A stretch of 64,000 nucleotides of DNA. Origin: JASHPR01 sp963778075 (lineage in GTDB: Bacteria; Actinomycetota; Actinomycetes; Streptosporangiales; Streptosporangiaceae). A program made the position numbers and the translations under genes. This document shows positions 13,031 to 22,887 of this stretch, one piece after another; positions within the stretch are counted from its first letter, which is position 1; each line of letters begins with the position of its first letter. The stretch spans positions 494,496 through 558,495 of the forward strand of contig CAVZTJ010000016.1 of NCBI GenBank assembly GCA_963778075.1. The letters are read 5' to 3'. The notes below the pieces were generated by a model. That model made no database searches. It was given only the letters and a program-made list of their open reading frames with translations, and was not told where the DNA came from.

Positions 13031-13132
13031 GCCAGCGGACGGGCGCGCGGCATCAGCCAGCAGGCGGGCGGCTGCACCGCTCAGGTGCCAGGCCTGCTAA
13101 CCGATCAGGTGATAAGCCGGCGCACCGCGGGA

Positions 13133-13870
13133 TCACTCAGGCGGGAGCGGCGCGGGACGACGCTCGATCTCCTGCAGGTAAGACCCGATGCCTTGGAGGT
13201 GGCGAAGCATCCTGTGCCGGGCCAGGGAGCTGTCGCCGGCGACGATCGCCTCAACGATCCGCTCGTGCGCGTGCCGCACGTCCGCCTGGCGGGCAGTCGC
13301 TGCGGCCGGGTCGGCCGGAGGTATCCCGGGCGTCAGCCGGGCCAGCACCTCCACGAACAGGCGCAGCGCCGGGTTCCCGGTCAGCTCGGCGATGATCAAG
13401 TGGATGTGGCTCGAACCTAGATGGCCGCCTTCATCCTGCAGCTCGGCTTCTTCCTCGAGCGCAGCGCGGAGCATGTCGATGCCCTTCTCGTCGATGCGCT
13501 GCGCCGCCAGGTCGGCGGTCTGCAACTCCAGCGCGGTCCGCGCTTCAAAGATGTCGTCCGCGCCAGCGCCGAAGAACTGAAGGTGGAGAGCCGCCGCTCG
13601 CGCCACCGAGGACGCGCGGGGGGCGGTGACAACCAGGCCGCCACCAGGGCCGCGGCGCATCTGCGCCACCTCATCCTGTTCAAGGAGGCGGACGGCCTCA
13701 CGGAAGACCGCACGGCTGACGCCAAGTTCCAGCATCAGCCCCGGCTCAGTGCCGATGACCTGCCCCACCGGGAAGCCCCTGGCGGCGATCATCATCTGGA
13801 GGCGCCGGGCAACAGATTCAGCGAGCTTTCCGCCATCCTTCGGCCCGTCCACGTGCGCCGGGAGTGTCAC
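13133..13870 (-). CDS. GntR-family (FadR/FCD type) transcriptional regulator
   Basis: Intact, 245 residues. Residues about 15-75 form the GntR winged helix (LAESVARRLQMMIAARGFPVGQ, then LGVSRAVFREAVRLLEQDEV and the wing RRGPGGGLVV). Residues about 95-235 are an all-helical FCD ligand-binding domain (FEARTALELQTADLAAQRI, FVEVLARLTPG, HERIVEAIVAGDSSLARHRMLRHL). FCD regulators sense small carboxylates or acyl-CoA. It sits between the catabolic units and has a variant operator 34 bases upstream of its start, so autoregulation is likely. It is the best candidate to bind the TTTAGTATACTCTA sites; this is inference from position. Confidence 0.9.
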   Translation of the reverse strand: MTLPAHVDGPKDGGKLAESVARRLQMMIAARGFPVGQVIGTEPGLMLELGVSRAVFREAVRLLEQDEVAQMRRGPGGGLVVTAPRASSVARAAALHLQFFGAGADDIFEARTALELQTADLAAQRIDEKGIDMLRAALEEEAELQDEGGHLGSSHIHLIIAELTGNPALRLFVEVLARLTPGIPPADPAAATARQADVRHAHERIVEAIVAGDSSLARHRMLRHLQGIGSYLQEIERRPAPLPPE

Positions 13871-13903
13871 CGCTCCTGACTTATTCCCACGTTATCGGGC
13901 ACC

Positions 13904-13920
13904 AATTTAGTGTACAGGAC
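13904..13920 (-). promoter_or_regulatory. Variant operator upstream of the GntR gene
   Basis: The plus strand reads AATTTAGTGTACAGGAC. It keeps TTTAGT and a GTAC centre but has lost the right arm of the exact motif. Its position just upstream of the GntR start fits autoregulation with lower affinity. Confidence 0.5.
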
Positions 13921-14037
13921 AGCTTTCTCTCGGCCGGAAGAGCGCGGCCGCTGACAGCGAGTCAGCAAACGTTCACACGCCGGGCAACGTCGTGAAGCCC
14001 GCGACCCGTGGCCGAGCACGGAAGTTCGCTAGAGGAT

Positions 14038-14215
14038 GAGGACCGGGCGGACCGGCGGACCGGCGGACGGGCGGACGGACGCGGACGGGCGGACCGGCGG
14101 ACCCGCGGACCGGGCGGACCGGCGGACCCGCGGACCGGGCGGACCGGCGGACCCGCGGACCGGGCGGACCGCGGACGGCCGGGGGCCGGCGGACCGCGGA
14201 CCGGGCGACGTCGAC
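14038..14215. repeat. GC-only minisatellite, 25-base period
   Basis: Tandem units beginning ACCCGCGGACCGGGCGGACC at 14101, 14126 and 14151, with more degenerate copies on both sides. It lies in the roughly 490-base gap between the GntR gene and the next enoyl-CoA hydratase. Apart from the operator at 13904 and the repeat I see no gene in this gap; the open frames here only reflect the repeat. Confidence 0.85.
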
Positions 14216-14363
14216 GCCGAGCCCATAGCCGCCCCTTGGCAAGGGTTCGGAAATGAGTATCCTGTTGCCGGAACTAGAAGCGCCATCTCTTTGGGGCGAC
14301 GATCCCGGCCCCGCGCGCCCGACCTCAGTGCGCGCGTCGATCCGGCCGAAGGGAAGGGCGCGA

Positions 14364-15178
14364 ATGCTACCGACCGATGGTCAGGTAAAGTGCACTATTC
14401 AGGGCGGCGTGGCCGAGGTCACGCTGGCTAATCCCGGCAAGGGGAACGCGCTGTCGCCCTCGATGCGCCACGACCTGTCGGAACTCTGGCCGAAGCTTGC
14501 CGCAGACGGCGACGTGGGCGTCGTGATCATCGGCGCCGAGGGAGACCGGCACTTCTGCACGGGCGCAGAGCTAGGAGCAGTAGCGCAAACCGAGAACGCG
14601 CCACTGGCACGGGACAGCGCTCGCGACCACATGAGCTTCACCCCCCACGAGTTCTGGAAGCCGGTTATATGCGCGGTTATGGGCTGGTGGCGGCGGCTGG
14701 ATTGCATTTCATCGCCGACGCCGACATCGTCGTGGCGGCAGAGAACGTGGAGTTCCTCGATTCGCACGTAAATGTCGGCGCAGTCGGCGCGATAGAGAAT
14801 GTCGGGCTGCTCCGGCGGCTGCCGCTCGGCACCGTGCTGCAGATGACCCTCATGGGCCGCAAGTTCAGGCTGCCCGCCGAGCGCGCCTACAACCTCGGCC
14901 TCGTCGATGTGCTGGCGCCGGCCTGCGCGGCGGTCGACACGGCCCGCGAGATCGCGGCGGTGATGCTCGAGAACTCCCCGTCGGCGATGGCACTGTCCAA
15001 GCAGGCCATCTGGCAGTCATTGGACCTGTCCAGCGAGGCAGCGACCGAACTGGGCTGGGCGCTGATCCGGCTGCAGCGCCCGACCTCCGACTACATCGAG
15101 GGCGCGCGCGCGTTTCTTGAGCGCCGGACTCCCCGCTGGGCCGGGCTTGCGCCCGCCGAAGTCACGGCGGACGGATAG
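14364..15178 (+). pseudogene. Enoyl-CoA hydratase/isomerase family protein, one frameshift
   Basis: Crotonase family, about 270 residues. ATG 14364 follows GAAGGGAAGGG and opens MLPTDGQVKCTIQGGVAEVTLA. HFCTGAELGAVA is the first CoA loop. Near 14675 the frame shifts and resumes in GLVAAAGLHFIADADIVVAA, the second loop. It ends AFLERRTPRWAGLAP. The frame is open back to 14253 but lacks family sequence there. It starts a plus-strand unit that continues into an acyl-CoA dehydrogenase 38 bases downstream. Confidence 0.83.
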
Positions 15179-15216
15179 GCCCCGCTGACTACCGATCTGG
15201 TCAGACGGGGGACGTA

Positions 15217-16344
15217 ATGACGCAATTCGCAGACACCGACGACGAGCGCTACCTGAGGGAAACCGTCAGGTCGGTGATGGGCTCGATAGATCCCCTGGCC
15301 GGGGCGCGGGCGATGGCCGATGACCCACGGGGTTTCGCGATGGGCGAATGGCTGCGCCTGGCGACCGAACTCGGACTCGCCGGTCTGCTCATTCCCGATG
15401 AATACGGCGGGGCCGGCGTGCCGCTGAGCATGGCCGGCGTGGTCCTGGAGGAGTGTGGTCGCCGTCTGTACGGCGGCCCGTTCCTGTCGTCTGGCGTCAT
15501 GGCCCCCTTGCTGCTGCTGGCGTGCGACGGCGACGTCTCCGATATCTGCCACGGCCTTGCGGGCCGGTCGCTGATCGCTGTGGCCGGCCTGCGCTGCGGG
15601 CCGCCGGCCGAGTGGCAGCCGCAGGTACGGGCGACCATGACAGAGCGCGGATGGCGCCTGAATGGCCTGGCCAGCAGGGTGCTGCACGGCATGTCTGCCG
15701 ACCAGCTGCTGGTCACCCGCGCGTCGGATGACGGGGGCTGGGGGGTATGGCTGGCCTGCTCGTCCGCCCCTGGCCACGCGGCCCGCGCCATGCGCAACTT
15801 CGACCTGACCAGGCGATGGTCGGAGCACAGCTTCGCCCACACGCCCGCCCGGCTGGTCATGACCCCGGCTGACGGATCCGGGCTCGCCGGGGTCGCGCTG
15901 CAGGTCACCATCGCCCTGTCCGCCGAGCAGGTAGGAGCGAGCCAGGAGATATTCGCGCACACGCTCGACCATCTGCGGACCAGGTTCCAGTTCGGCCGGG
16001 CGATCGGGTCGTTTCAGGCACTCAAGCACCGCTGCGTCGACATGTCCGCCCTCATCGAGGGAGCCCTTTCCGCCTCCCGCAGCGCACTGCGCACCGCAAG
16101 CGCGAGCGAAGAGGACACCGAACTGGCAAAGGCGGCGGCGGTAGCAGGATCGCATTGCTCCGAGACCTTTGTCCGGATAGCCAGCGACGCACTGCAGCTA
16201 CACGGCGGGCTCGGGATGGCCTGGGAGCACGACTGCCACCTCTACCTGCGCAGGGCGAAGGACACCGAGAGCTTCCTGGGCTCCCCGATGGAGCACCGCC
16301 GACTGCTCATGCAGGCGCTGACGACTGGCCCGTTGACAAGGTAA
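15217..16344 (+). CDS. Acyl-CoA dehydrogenase-like protein (beta-type subunit)
   Basis: Intact, 375 residues: an N-terminal helical domain (GLAGLLIPDEYGGAG), a central beta domain with unusual sequence (RVLHGMSADQLLVTRASD replacing the usual WTSG loop), and a C-terminal helical domain (FGRAIGSFQALKHRCVDM, LQLHGGLGMAWEHDCHLYLRRAK). The usual EGT sequence after the RR motif is absent. Short divergent FadE proteins of this sort often pair with a second FadE to form an alpha2beta2 dehydrogenase. GTG/ATG choice: ATG at 15217 after GACGGGGGACG. It sits between the hydratase and the luciferase-like gene on the same strand. Confidence 0.86.
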   Translation: MTQFADTDDERYLRETVRSVMGSIDPLAGARAMADDPRGFAMGEWLRLATELGLAGLLIPDEYGGAGVPLSMAGVVLEECGRRLYGGPFLSSGVMAPLLLLACDGDVSDICHGLAGRSLIAVAGLRCGPPAEWQPQVRATMTERGWRLNGLASRVLHGMSADQLLVTRASDDGGWGVWLACSSAPGHAARAMRNFDLTRRWSEHSFAHTPARLVMTPADGSGLAGVALQVTIALSAEQVGASQEIFAHTLDHLRTRFQFGRAIGSFQALKHRCVDMSALIEGALSASRSALRTASASEEDTELAKAAAVAGSHCSETFVRIASDALQLHGGLGMAWEHDCHLYLRRAKDTESFLGSPMEHRRLLMQALTTGPLTR

Positions 16345-16478
16345 GAGGCGAATAAGTATCCTCATCTATCTCTGGGATTCGCTGACCCGTCGCAGAAGCC
16401 GAGCCCTCAGACCCCGAGAAGCAGTACCGTCGGCGGCTCGATAGGAGCCCTCGCCGGTGACGTATTGGAGACAGGTCT

Positions 16479-17480
16479 ATGGACGTCAGCTTCACCCTGG
16501 ACTTCAGAAACCCGACTCGGCGGCCGTGGCGCGAGTTGTGGGAGGACAACCTCTGGCTGATGCGCGAAGCGGAGGCTATGGGGTTCAGCCAGCTGTTTGT
16601 CCAGGAGCACTTTTTCACCAATGACGGGTACGGGCTGTCCGTACCCGTGTTCCTGACCGCGCTCGCGGAGCGGACACAGAACGTGCGGCTGGGCTCCTAC
16701 CTGTACATCCTGCCGCTGCATAACCCGGTCGCGCTTGCCCAGGAAACCGCCGTCCTCGACAACTTCTGCGGCGGCCGGCGCGACGTCGTGCTCGGCGCAG
16801 GCCACCGCCCGCTGGAGTTCAGCGCGTTCAACGTCTCGCCGAAGACACGGCCGTCGCGGATGGAGGAACACCTCGATCTGCTGGAGCTCGCGCTGTCCGG
16901 CGAGCCGTTCTCATATCACGGCCGCTACTACGACTTGGATAATGTCGAGGTCCAGCCCGCGCCGCTGCAAAAGCCACACCCACCGGTATGGATCGGCGCG
17001 ACCCGGCCACTGGCTGCCGAGCGAGCCGGCCGGAGGGGCTTCAATCTTGCCGCGGCGTCCGCCGAGCCAGAGTTCTTCGACGCTTACCTATCCGCACGCG
17101 AGACGGCCGGGCATCCCAAGGACCAGGCGCAGATAATCAAGTCCTGGTCGATCACCACGACCTACGAGGACCCTGAAGTTGTCTGGGACAGGTACGCCGA
17201 CCTTCACATCGAGCGGTGGAGCTTCTACAGCAAGATCAGGGCGGAGATGGGCGACCCAGAGCTGAACCTGCAGATGGACAAGGCGACGAAGCCGTACCGG
17301 CAGAATGAACTCGTCGGATCGCCCGAGCAGATCGTAGAGAATTTGCAGGAGGTCTGCGAAAAGCTGCCGATCACGCGGATTCTCAACAGCGCCACCGCAG
17401 GAATACCGGTGCGGGAAGTCCTGTATCCGAGCCTGAAGCTTTTCGCCGACCGTGTCATGCCCGAACTGGCCAGGCTGTGA
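16479..17480 (+). CDS. LLM-class flavin-dependent oxidoreductase
   Basis: Intact luciferase-like monooxygenase (bacterial luciferase fold), 333 residues. MDVSFTLDFRNP leads into FSQLFVQEHFFTNDGYGLSVPVFLTALAE, then LGSYLYILPLHNPVALAQETAVLDN, GRRDVVLGAGHRP and PVWIGATRPLAAERAGRRG, all typical of the family; VGSPEQIVENLQE lies near the end. It uses FMN or F420 and reduces or oxygenates a substrate; which one cannot be read from sequence. A GGAG-like site precedes ATG 16479. Its stop overlaps the start of the amidohydrolase gene by 4 bases (GTGA), so the two are translationally coupled. Confidence 0.88.
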   Translation: MDVSFTLDFRNPTRRPWRELWEDNLWLMREAEAMGFSQLFVQEHFFTNDGYGLSVPVFLTALAERTQNVRLGSYLYILPLHNPVALAQETAVLDNFCGGRRDVVLGAGHRPLEFSAFNVSPKTRPSRMEEHLDLLELALSGEPFSYHGRYYDLDNVEVQPAPLQKPHPPVWIGATRPLAAERAGRRGFNLAAASAEPEFFDAYLSARETAGHPKDQAQIIKSWSITTTYEDPEVVWDRYADLHIERWSFYSKIRAEMGDPELNLQMDKATKPYRQNELVGSPEQIVENLQEVCEKLPITRILNSATAGIPVREVLYPSLKLFADRVMPELARL

Positions 17481-18347
17481 GCACCCCTGATAGATCAGCT
17501 GGCGCGCCTGCCTCGGGCCGGGTCGACCCGCACGTGCACCACTGGGCACCTTCCGTGAAGGACTGGTACCCGAATCTGCGGCGAGCGGAATTGAGCGCCA
17601 TCAATCGTGACTACCTGCCCGGACACTACCGCGACGATGCGGCGGGCCAGGACATCGCGGCCGTTGTTCACGTCTCTGCGGCGGCAACCCCGCGGTCGTA
17701 TCTGAGCGAGGCGCGCTGGCTCGACGAGATGGCTGAGACGACGGGGTGGCCAGCCGCGACGATCGCCACCGTCGGCGCGGACCTTCCGTGGCCGGAGATG
17801 GAAGCCGATCTCGAAGACGCTGCGCCGCAGCCCACGGCTGCGGGGACTCAGGGTCCTGCACGGATTCGATCCGAAGGCCCCGACGGCTGGCAACCTGGCC
17901 CACTGGCTGGCCGGTCATGAGATGGTTTTCGACGTCGTAGCGCACCCGCACGACGCCGCCGATCATCGCGAGCTGATCGAACGGCATCCGGACCTGACGG
18001 TCGCGATCGAGCACGCCTGCTGCTATCCGCCGCAGACGCGGAGCATTTCAAGACGTCGGCGGGCGATCGCGGGGTTTGCTGCCCGGCCGCTGACGTTCTG
18101 CAAAATATCCGGGCTCGCCATGACGTTCGGAACGTTCGATATCGATGTGCAGCGGCCATGGATCGAAGCGTGCCTGGACGCTTTTGGACCGCAGCGGTGC
18201 ATGTTTGCCAGCAACTTCCCGGTCGACCGCCGTTTCGGATCGCTTGCCGAGCTGTACGACATGTACGGAGCCGTCGTAGCGCACCTTTCAGCAGCCGAGC
18301 AAAAGGCATTGTTTGGCGACACTGCCCGCGCGGTCTATCGCTTGTAA
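17477..18347 (+). pseudogene. Amidohydrolase-2 (TIM-barrel) family protein, one frameshift
   Basis: About 290 residues. VDPHVHHWAP near the N-terminus is the HxH metal motif of this metal-dependent hydrolase/decarboxylase family (ACMSD-like). The frame breaks near 17835 and resumes GHEMVFDVVAHPHDAADHRELI, then FCKISGLAMT and RCMFASNFPVDRRFGS, which contains the last conserved Asp region. It ends FGDTARAVYRL. It overlaps the luciferase-like gene start-to-stop and is the last gene before the transporter promoter, so it probably acts on the same substrate as the cluster. Confidence 0.84.
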
Positions 18348-18751
18348 CAGGGTCTGGCAAACGTCTCCTCACCGCCGTGACCGCCACACTGGAGACTGAT
18401 TCAGTATACCGTTTCCAAGTATCTAGCTAAGGCCAGCCGTCGAGTTCGGCTAGCTGCGCGATCGCTGCGGCGATGCAGCGGCGGACCCCAAAGACTCTCG
18501 AGTCCACGGCTTCACTACCGCAAGGGCTGCGCAAATGCTTAGCCGAGACGTGGCTTTGCCCAGCGCAGGCGCGGCTTTGCTTACCGGCGCCGACGGAAAT
18601 TTCGGCCCCAGGGCCGCCGAACCACCTATTGCAACAGTCTTGATTTTAGTATACTCTATCGAAACGCTGTATCTAACGGGACGGCCCAGTAGCGCCGACC
18701 GGGCTCGGATTCTGGTCGCTGCGCCCTCCACGCTGTTGTGAGGAGCCAAAA
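18348..18751. other. Intergenic region carrying two operator-like sites
   Basis: Four hundred bases between the amidohydrolase and the ABC binding protein. It holds GATTCAGTATACCG at 18399-18412, a partial operator, and the exact motif at 18643-18660. An open frame on the minus strand (18450-18749) has no recognisable features and I do not call it. Confidence 0.6.
18643..18660 (+). promoter_or_regulatory. Operator/promoter, exact copy of TTTAGTATACTCTA
   Basis: Reads ATTTTAGTATACTCTATC about 90 bases upstream of the transporter binding-protein start. Third exact copy of the 14-base motif. Here the leader is long and a normal GAGGAG site precedes the GTG start, so this promoter is not leaderless. 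It links transporter expression to the catabolic genes. Confidence 0.7.
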
Positions 18752-19972
18752 GTGAAGCGAAGTTCTCTCGCAGTATCGCTGGCAGGCGCCGTACTGCTGC
18801 TAATCCTGGCGGCCTGCAGCAGCTCGAGTTCCTCGGGCTCCGGCAATACTGGCAACGCCTCCAAATCCCCCATTGTGCTGGGTCAGATCACCACCGTGAG
18901 CTCAGCGACGTTTGCTTTCCCCAACAGTGCGCAGGCATTCCAGGCCTCGGTAAAGGCGATCAACGCGGCGGGCGGCATTGACGGCCGCCAGGTTCAGGGA
19001 ATCACCTGCAACGACAATAACAATCCGACTACCGCCGCCCAGTGCGCGACGAAACTCATCCAGCAGGACCATGCCGTGGCCTTGGGCGGTTACTGGGGTG
19101 TTGAGACCGCTGCGGTTTTGCCCGTCGCACAGGCTGCGAAGATTCCCACGTTCTGCGACGACGCACTTGCGCCCGGACAGTCGAACTATTCCCAGTTCTA
19201 CTCATGCGGCCCGGCGACGAACGGTTATGGCCAGGTCGCCATGCTGTTCCAGAAGTCATGGAAGAAGGTAGCCTACGTCGGCTTTTGGGACTGCCCTCGG
19301 ATCTGTCTCTGGTCCAGGCCGCGCAGAAAGTCGCCGGAACCAACGTAACCCTGGTGCCGATTAACGTGCCACTGACGATCACCGACTGGGCTCCGGTCTG
19401 CTGCCCAGATCAAGGCGCTCGGAACGCGGTGGTCACTCAGCTGGCGACGGCGAACGACGTGGCTCTGGTCCAGGCGCTGGGAGCCGCCAACGTGAAGGTT
19501 GACTACCTGCAGCCGAGCGGCTCCGCGTCGGACCAGACCGCGCAGCTTGCCGCGAAGGCCGGAATCACCTATGAAGTCTCAAGCTCATGGATCCTCGACC
19601 CGGGCAAGTCGGCGCTGCGGCGGCAGGAACTCGCCGACTTCACGCAGAGTATGCCCCGAACATCGCCGCGACATCTCCGACGCCACGAACAACGCCTGGT
19701 TCTTCCCGCAGATCATCAAGCTGGCGGCGAGCAAGGGCCTGAAGGACTTCACCGCGACCGGCATCGCGGCCTGGGCTTCTGCCCAGACGGACTTCACGAC
19801 CGGCTTTCTTGCGCCGATCAACTGGAAGGACGCCGGGCCGCTGAAGGACTATCCGCGATTCACGACGCTCTACGCGATGCCCGTCGGATTTAAGTTGGGC
19901 GATCCGTACCTCATCAAGTCACAGTTCCAGAGCCTGTCCTACGACACGCTCAAGACCCTGCCGCTGGGCTAG
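18752..19972 (+). pseudogene. Branched-chain-amino-acid-type ABC substrate-binding lipoprotein, frameshifted
   Basis: Signal peptide MKRSSLAVSLAGAVLLLILAAC with an LAAC lipobox, then a Ser/Gly linker, then a Leu/Ile/Val-binding fold (VLGQITTVSSATF, KAINAAGGIDGRQVQGI, KLIQQDHAVALGG). The frame shifts at about 19290 (to SLVQAAQKVAGTNVTLVPIN) and at about 19670 (to SDATNNAWFFPQIIKLAASKGL). It ends SYDTLKTLPLG. The expected length is about 405 residues. It binds the extracytoplasmic substrate for the fused permease that follows. Such HAAT-type systems also import aromatic and short carboxylic acids. Confidence 0.85.
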
Positions 19973-20101
19973 AACGCAGCGGCCGAAGCGAGGAGAAGCC
20001 AGCTGGGTTACCCATGACGGCAGAAGCCGGCAGCCGAAGTGCGGCGCGCGAGCGCATCGGCTGCCGGCTTTTCCACGGCCAGGTGGTGCGGCGGGAGAAG
20101 A

Positions 20102-22030
20102 TTGGCAGATGCGGTGAGCCACGCCTGGATATTTATCGTTCTCGGGCTGACGTCGGGTTGCGCCTATGCCCTGACAGCCTCCGGCATCGTCACCGTCTAC
20201 CGCGGGTCAGGGGTTCTGAACTTTTCGCACTGCGCCGTCGGCATGGCGGGGGCCTACGGGTTCTACGCGTTTTACGGAGGCGGCCTCGCGAAATGGCCGG
20301 TCGTGCCCGCGATCATCGCCGGCATTGTGTTCGCCATCCTGCTGAATCTGGTCATCTACTTGCTGATCATGCGCCGCCTGCTGCGGGCCACCCAGCTCGC
20401 CCGGGTGGTCGCCACGATCGGGGTTCTGATCATCCTGCAGGGCCTGGCGGCGATCCACTACGGCACGTATCCCATCGTGGTCAGCTTCCTGTCCCAGAAC
20501 GGCGTGCAGCTCGGCAGCGCCACGCTGGCGTACTCGACGATCGTGGTCATGGTCGCGCTAGCGGCAGCCACAATCTCGCTGTGGGCAATGTTCCGTTTCA
20601 CGCGCCTCGGGCTGGCCGCCACGGCGCTGCAGGAGCGCCCGGACGCGGCGAGGGCGCTGGGCATCTCGGCAACACCGGTAGGCGTGGTCGTGTGGGCGAC
20701 CGGTGGCGCCCTCGCCGCGCTGGCGGCGATCCTGCTCCTGCCGGTCACCCAGCTTTCGCCGTCGCAATCAACCTCACTGCTCTTCCCGGCGTTCGCGGCC
20801 GCCCTCCTCGGCCGGTTCCGGAGCTACGCGATGACCGTCGTGGCCGGACTGGCCATCGGCATCTTTGAATCGCTGCTGATCGGCTACAACTGGCCGACCT
20901 ACCTCGTCAACGTCATCCCGTTCGCAGTGATCATCATCGCGCTGATGCTGGGAGGCACGAGCATTCCCCGCCGGTCCCTGCTCACCGCCGAGCTGCCGAA
21001 GCTCGGCGACGGCCTGGTGCGGCCCATATGGGCCGCGATCGCATTCGCTCTCGCGGTCGGGACCATCTTCTGGAGCACATCTAGCTGGTCTCTCGCGGTG
21101 ATCGCGAGCGCTGTCGCAGGGATCATCGGGCTCTCGTTCGTGGTCGTCACCGGCTACGCAGGCCAGATCACCTTCCTGCCGTTCGCGATCGCCGGAGTGG
21201 CGGCCGCCGCCGGCGCACAGCTGGCTTCGGCGTGGCATTTTCCGTTCCTCGCGAACCTGGTCCTCAGCCTGATCGTTGGCGGCGTGGCCGGAGGCGCCTC
21301 AGGCTTGCCGGATATTCCGGGTACGCGGGATCGAGCTCGCGGTGACCACGTTGTGCGTTGCCCTGGCCGTTGAGACATCGGTTTTCACGATCCCGGCCCT
21401 CACCAACGACAATCAGGGCGTTCTGCTGCCGTCGCCTGAGCTGTTCGGGTTGGACATCAACACGACCACCGAAGCATCGCGGTACGCCGTTACATCCCTG
21501 GTGATCTTCACGGTGGCGTGCCTGGCCGTGCTCAACCTCCGGCGGAGCCGTTCGGGACGTCGCCTGGTGAGCGTGCGCGGCAACGAACGGGGTGCGCTCT
21601 CCCTCGGCATCTCCGTGTTCGGGGCCAAGATCGCCGCGTTCGCGTTCTCCGGGGCCCTCGCTGGAGCGGCCGGGATCATCATGCTGTACCTCTACCCGAC
21701 GTTCTCGACGGGAACGAACTTCTCGTCACTGCTGTCGATGACGGCTCTCGCGTTTGTCATCGTGGGCGGCGTCGGGATGGTCTCGGGATCCATGTTCGCG
21801 GCCGTCCTGGGCGCGGGCGGGGTCGGCGTCTACTGGTTCCGGAACTACTCGTCGGTCGACTCGTGGCTGATGGTGATCGCAGGGGTGTTCGTCATCTACG
21901 TGATGCTGACTCACCCGGACGGGCAGGCCGACCTCTTCGTCGGCATCATCCGCCGGTTCTCCGACAGGTTCACGCGCCGGATTCCCCGCTTCACATGGCC
22001 CTGGGACCGACGCTCCGCGGCCACGCCTGC
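20102..22030 (+). pseudogene. Fused LivH-LivM-type ABC permease, one frameshift
   Basis: A single long membrane protein joins both permease halves. The N-terminal half is LivH-like (GLTSGCAYALTASGIVTVYRGSGVLNFSHCAVGM; ERPDAARALGISATPVG). The C-terminal half is LivM-like (LSFVVVTGYAGQITFLPFAIAGVAAAAGA; RGNERGALSLGISVFGAKIAAFAFSGALAG). The frame changes near 21310. The start is either TTG 20102, eight bases after GGGAGAAG, or GTG 20114. The end is unclear: the frame stays open into the ATPase gene, so a further shift may hide a permease-ATPase fusion. It translocates the substrate caught by the preceding lipoprotein. Confidence 0.82.
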
Positions 22031-22032
22031 CG

Positions 22033-22887
22033 TTGCCGGGCACACCGACTGCGGACGGCACGCCGCCAGCACCGCCCCAGCGGACCGGCGGCAGTTCGGC
22101 TCTGCGGGCCGCAGAACTGACGATCCGCTACGGCCCTGTCCTCGCGGTCGACTCGGTCGACCTGGAAGTAAAACAAGGCGGCGTGCTCGGCATCATCGGA
22201 TCCAATGGGGCAGGCAAGACGACCCTGCTAGACGGGCTGACCGGCTTTATCCGGGTCGCATCCGGCACCGTCTGGCTCGGAGGTGACCAGATCACCTCCT
22301 GGGAAGCGCGGCGGCGCGCACGCGGCGGCTTGATCCGGACGTTCCAGAACCTCGAGCTGTTCACCGAACTCAGCGTCCGGGAGAACCTGCTGGCGGCGTC
22401 GGACCAGCGAGACCAGAGCGCGTACCTGGTGAACCTGGTGCGCCCCGGCAAACGTCAGCTCACGGTCGATGCCGAACTGGCCAGCTCGATGCTCGGACTC
22501 GAGAGCCTGCTGGATACGTCCGTCCGGGACCTGCCGACCGGCACCCAGCGGCTGGTCGCCCTGGCCCGGGCCATCGCAGCACGTCCCTGCATCCTCTGCC
22601 TGGACGAGCCGACCGCCGGGCTGAACGAACAGGAGCGGGCCGCGTTCGTCGCTGCGCTGCGGCGCGTGGTGCAGACGTTCGGCCTGGGTGTCATCCTCGT
22701 CGAGCACAACGTCGACGTCGTCGCCGAGGTCTGCGATGACCTCCTGGTGCTGGACTTCGGCAGCATCCTCGCGGCCGGACCCACCGCCGAGATCTTGCGT
22801 TCCGATGCCGTTCGCTCGGCATACCTCGGCGAATCGGGAGCGCCGTCGCCGAGTCCCGACCTGGCGTCAGACGGGGAGCGGTCATGA
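22033..22887 (+). CDS. ABC transporter ATP-binding protein, LivG type
   Basis: 284 residues from TTG 22033, though it may be fused to the permease. Walker A is GSNGAGKTT, Walker B is ILCLDEPTAG, and the H-loop is VEHNVDVV. The signature is degenerate: DLPTGTQRLVALARA instead of LSGGQ, a form common in LivG relatives. The N-terminal 20 residues are a Pro/Thr-rich linker. Its TGA overlaps the next ATG (ATGA at 22884), showing tight coupling to the second ATPase. Confidence 0.85.
   Translation: MPGTPTADGTPPAPPQRTGGSSALRAAELTIRYGPVLAVDSVDLEVKQGGVLGIIGSNGAGKTTLLDGLTGFIRVASGTVWLGGDQITSWEARRRARGGLIRTFQNLELFTELSVRENLLAASDQRDQSAYLVNLVRPGKRQLTVDAELASSMLGLESLLDTSVRDLPTGTQRLVALARAIAARPCILCLDEPTAGLNEQERAAFVAALRRVVQTFGLGVILVEHNVDVVAEVCDDLLVLDFGSILAAGPTAEILRSDAVRSAYLGESGAPSPSPDLASDGERS

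Noticed and set aside
14008..14431. Arg/Asp/Thr-rich frames on both strands
   Set aside because: Produced by the GC-only minisatellite; no start with a ribosome site.
18450..18749. 99-codon minus-strand frame in the transporter leader
   Set aside because: No motif, overlaps the exact operator and the binding-protein promoter.
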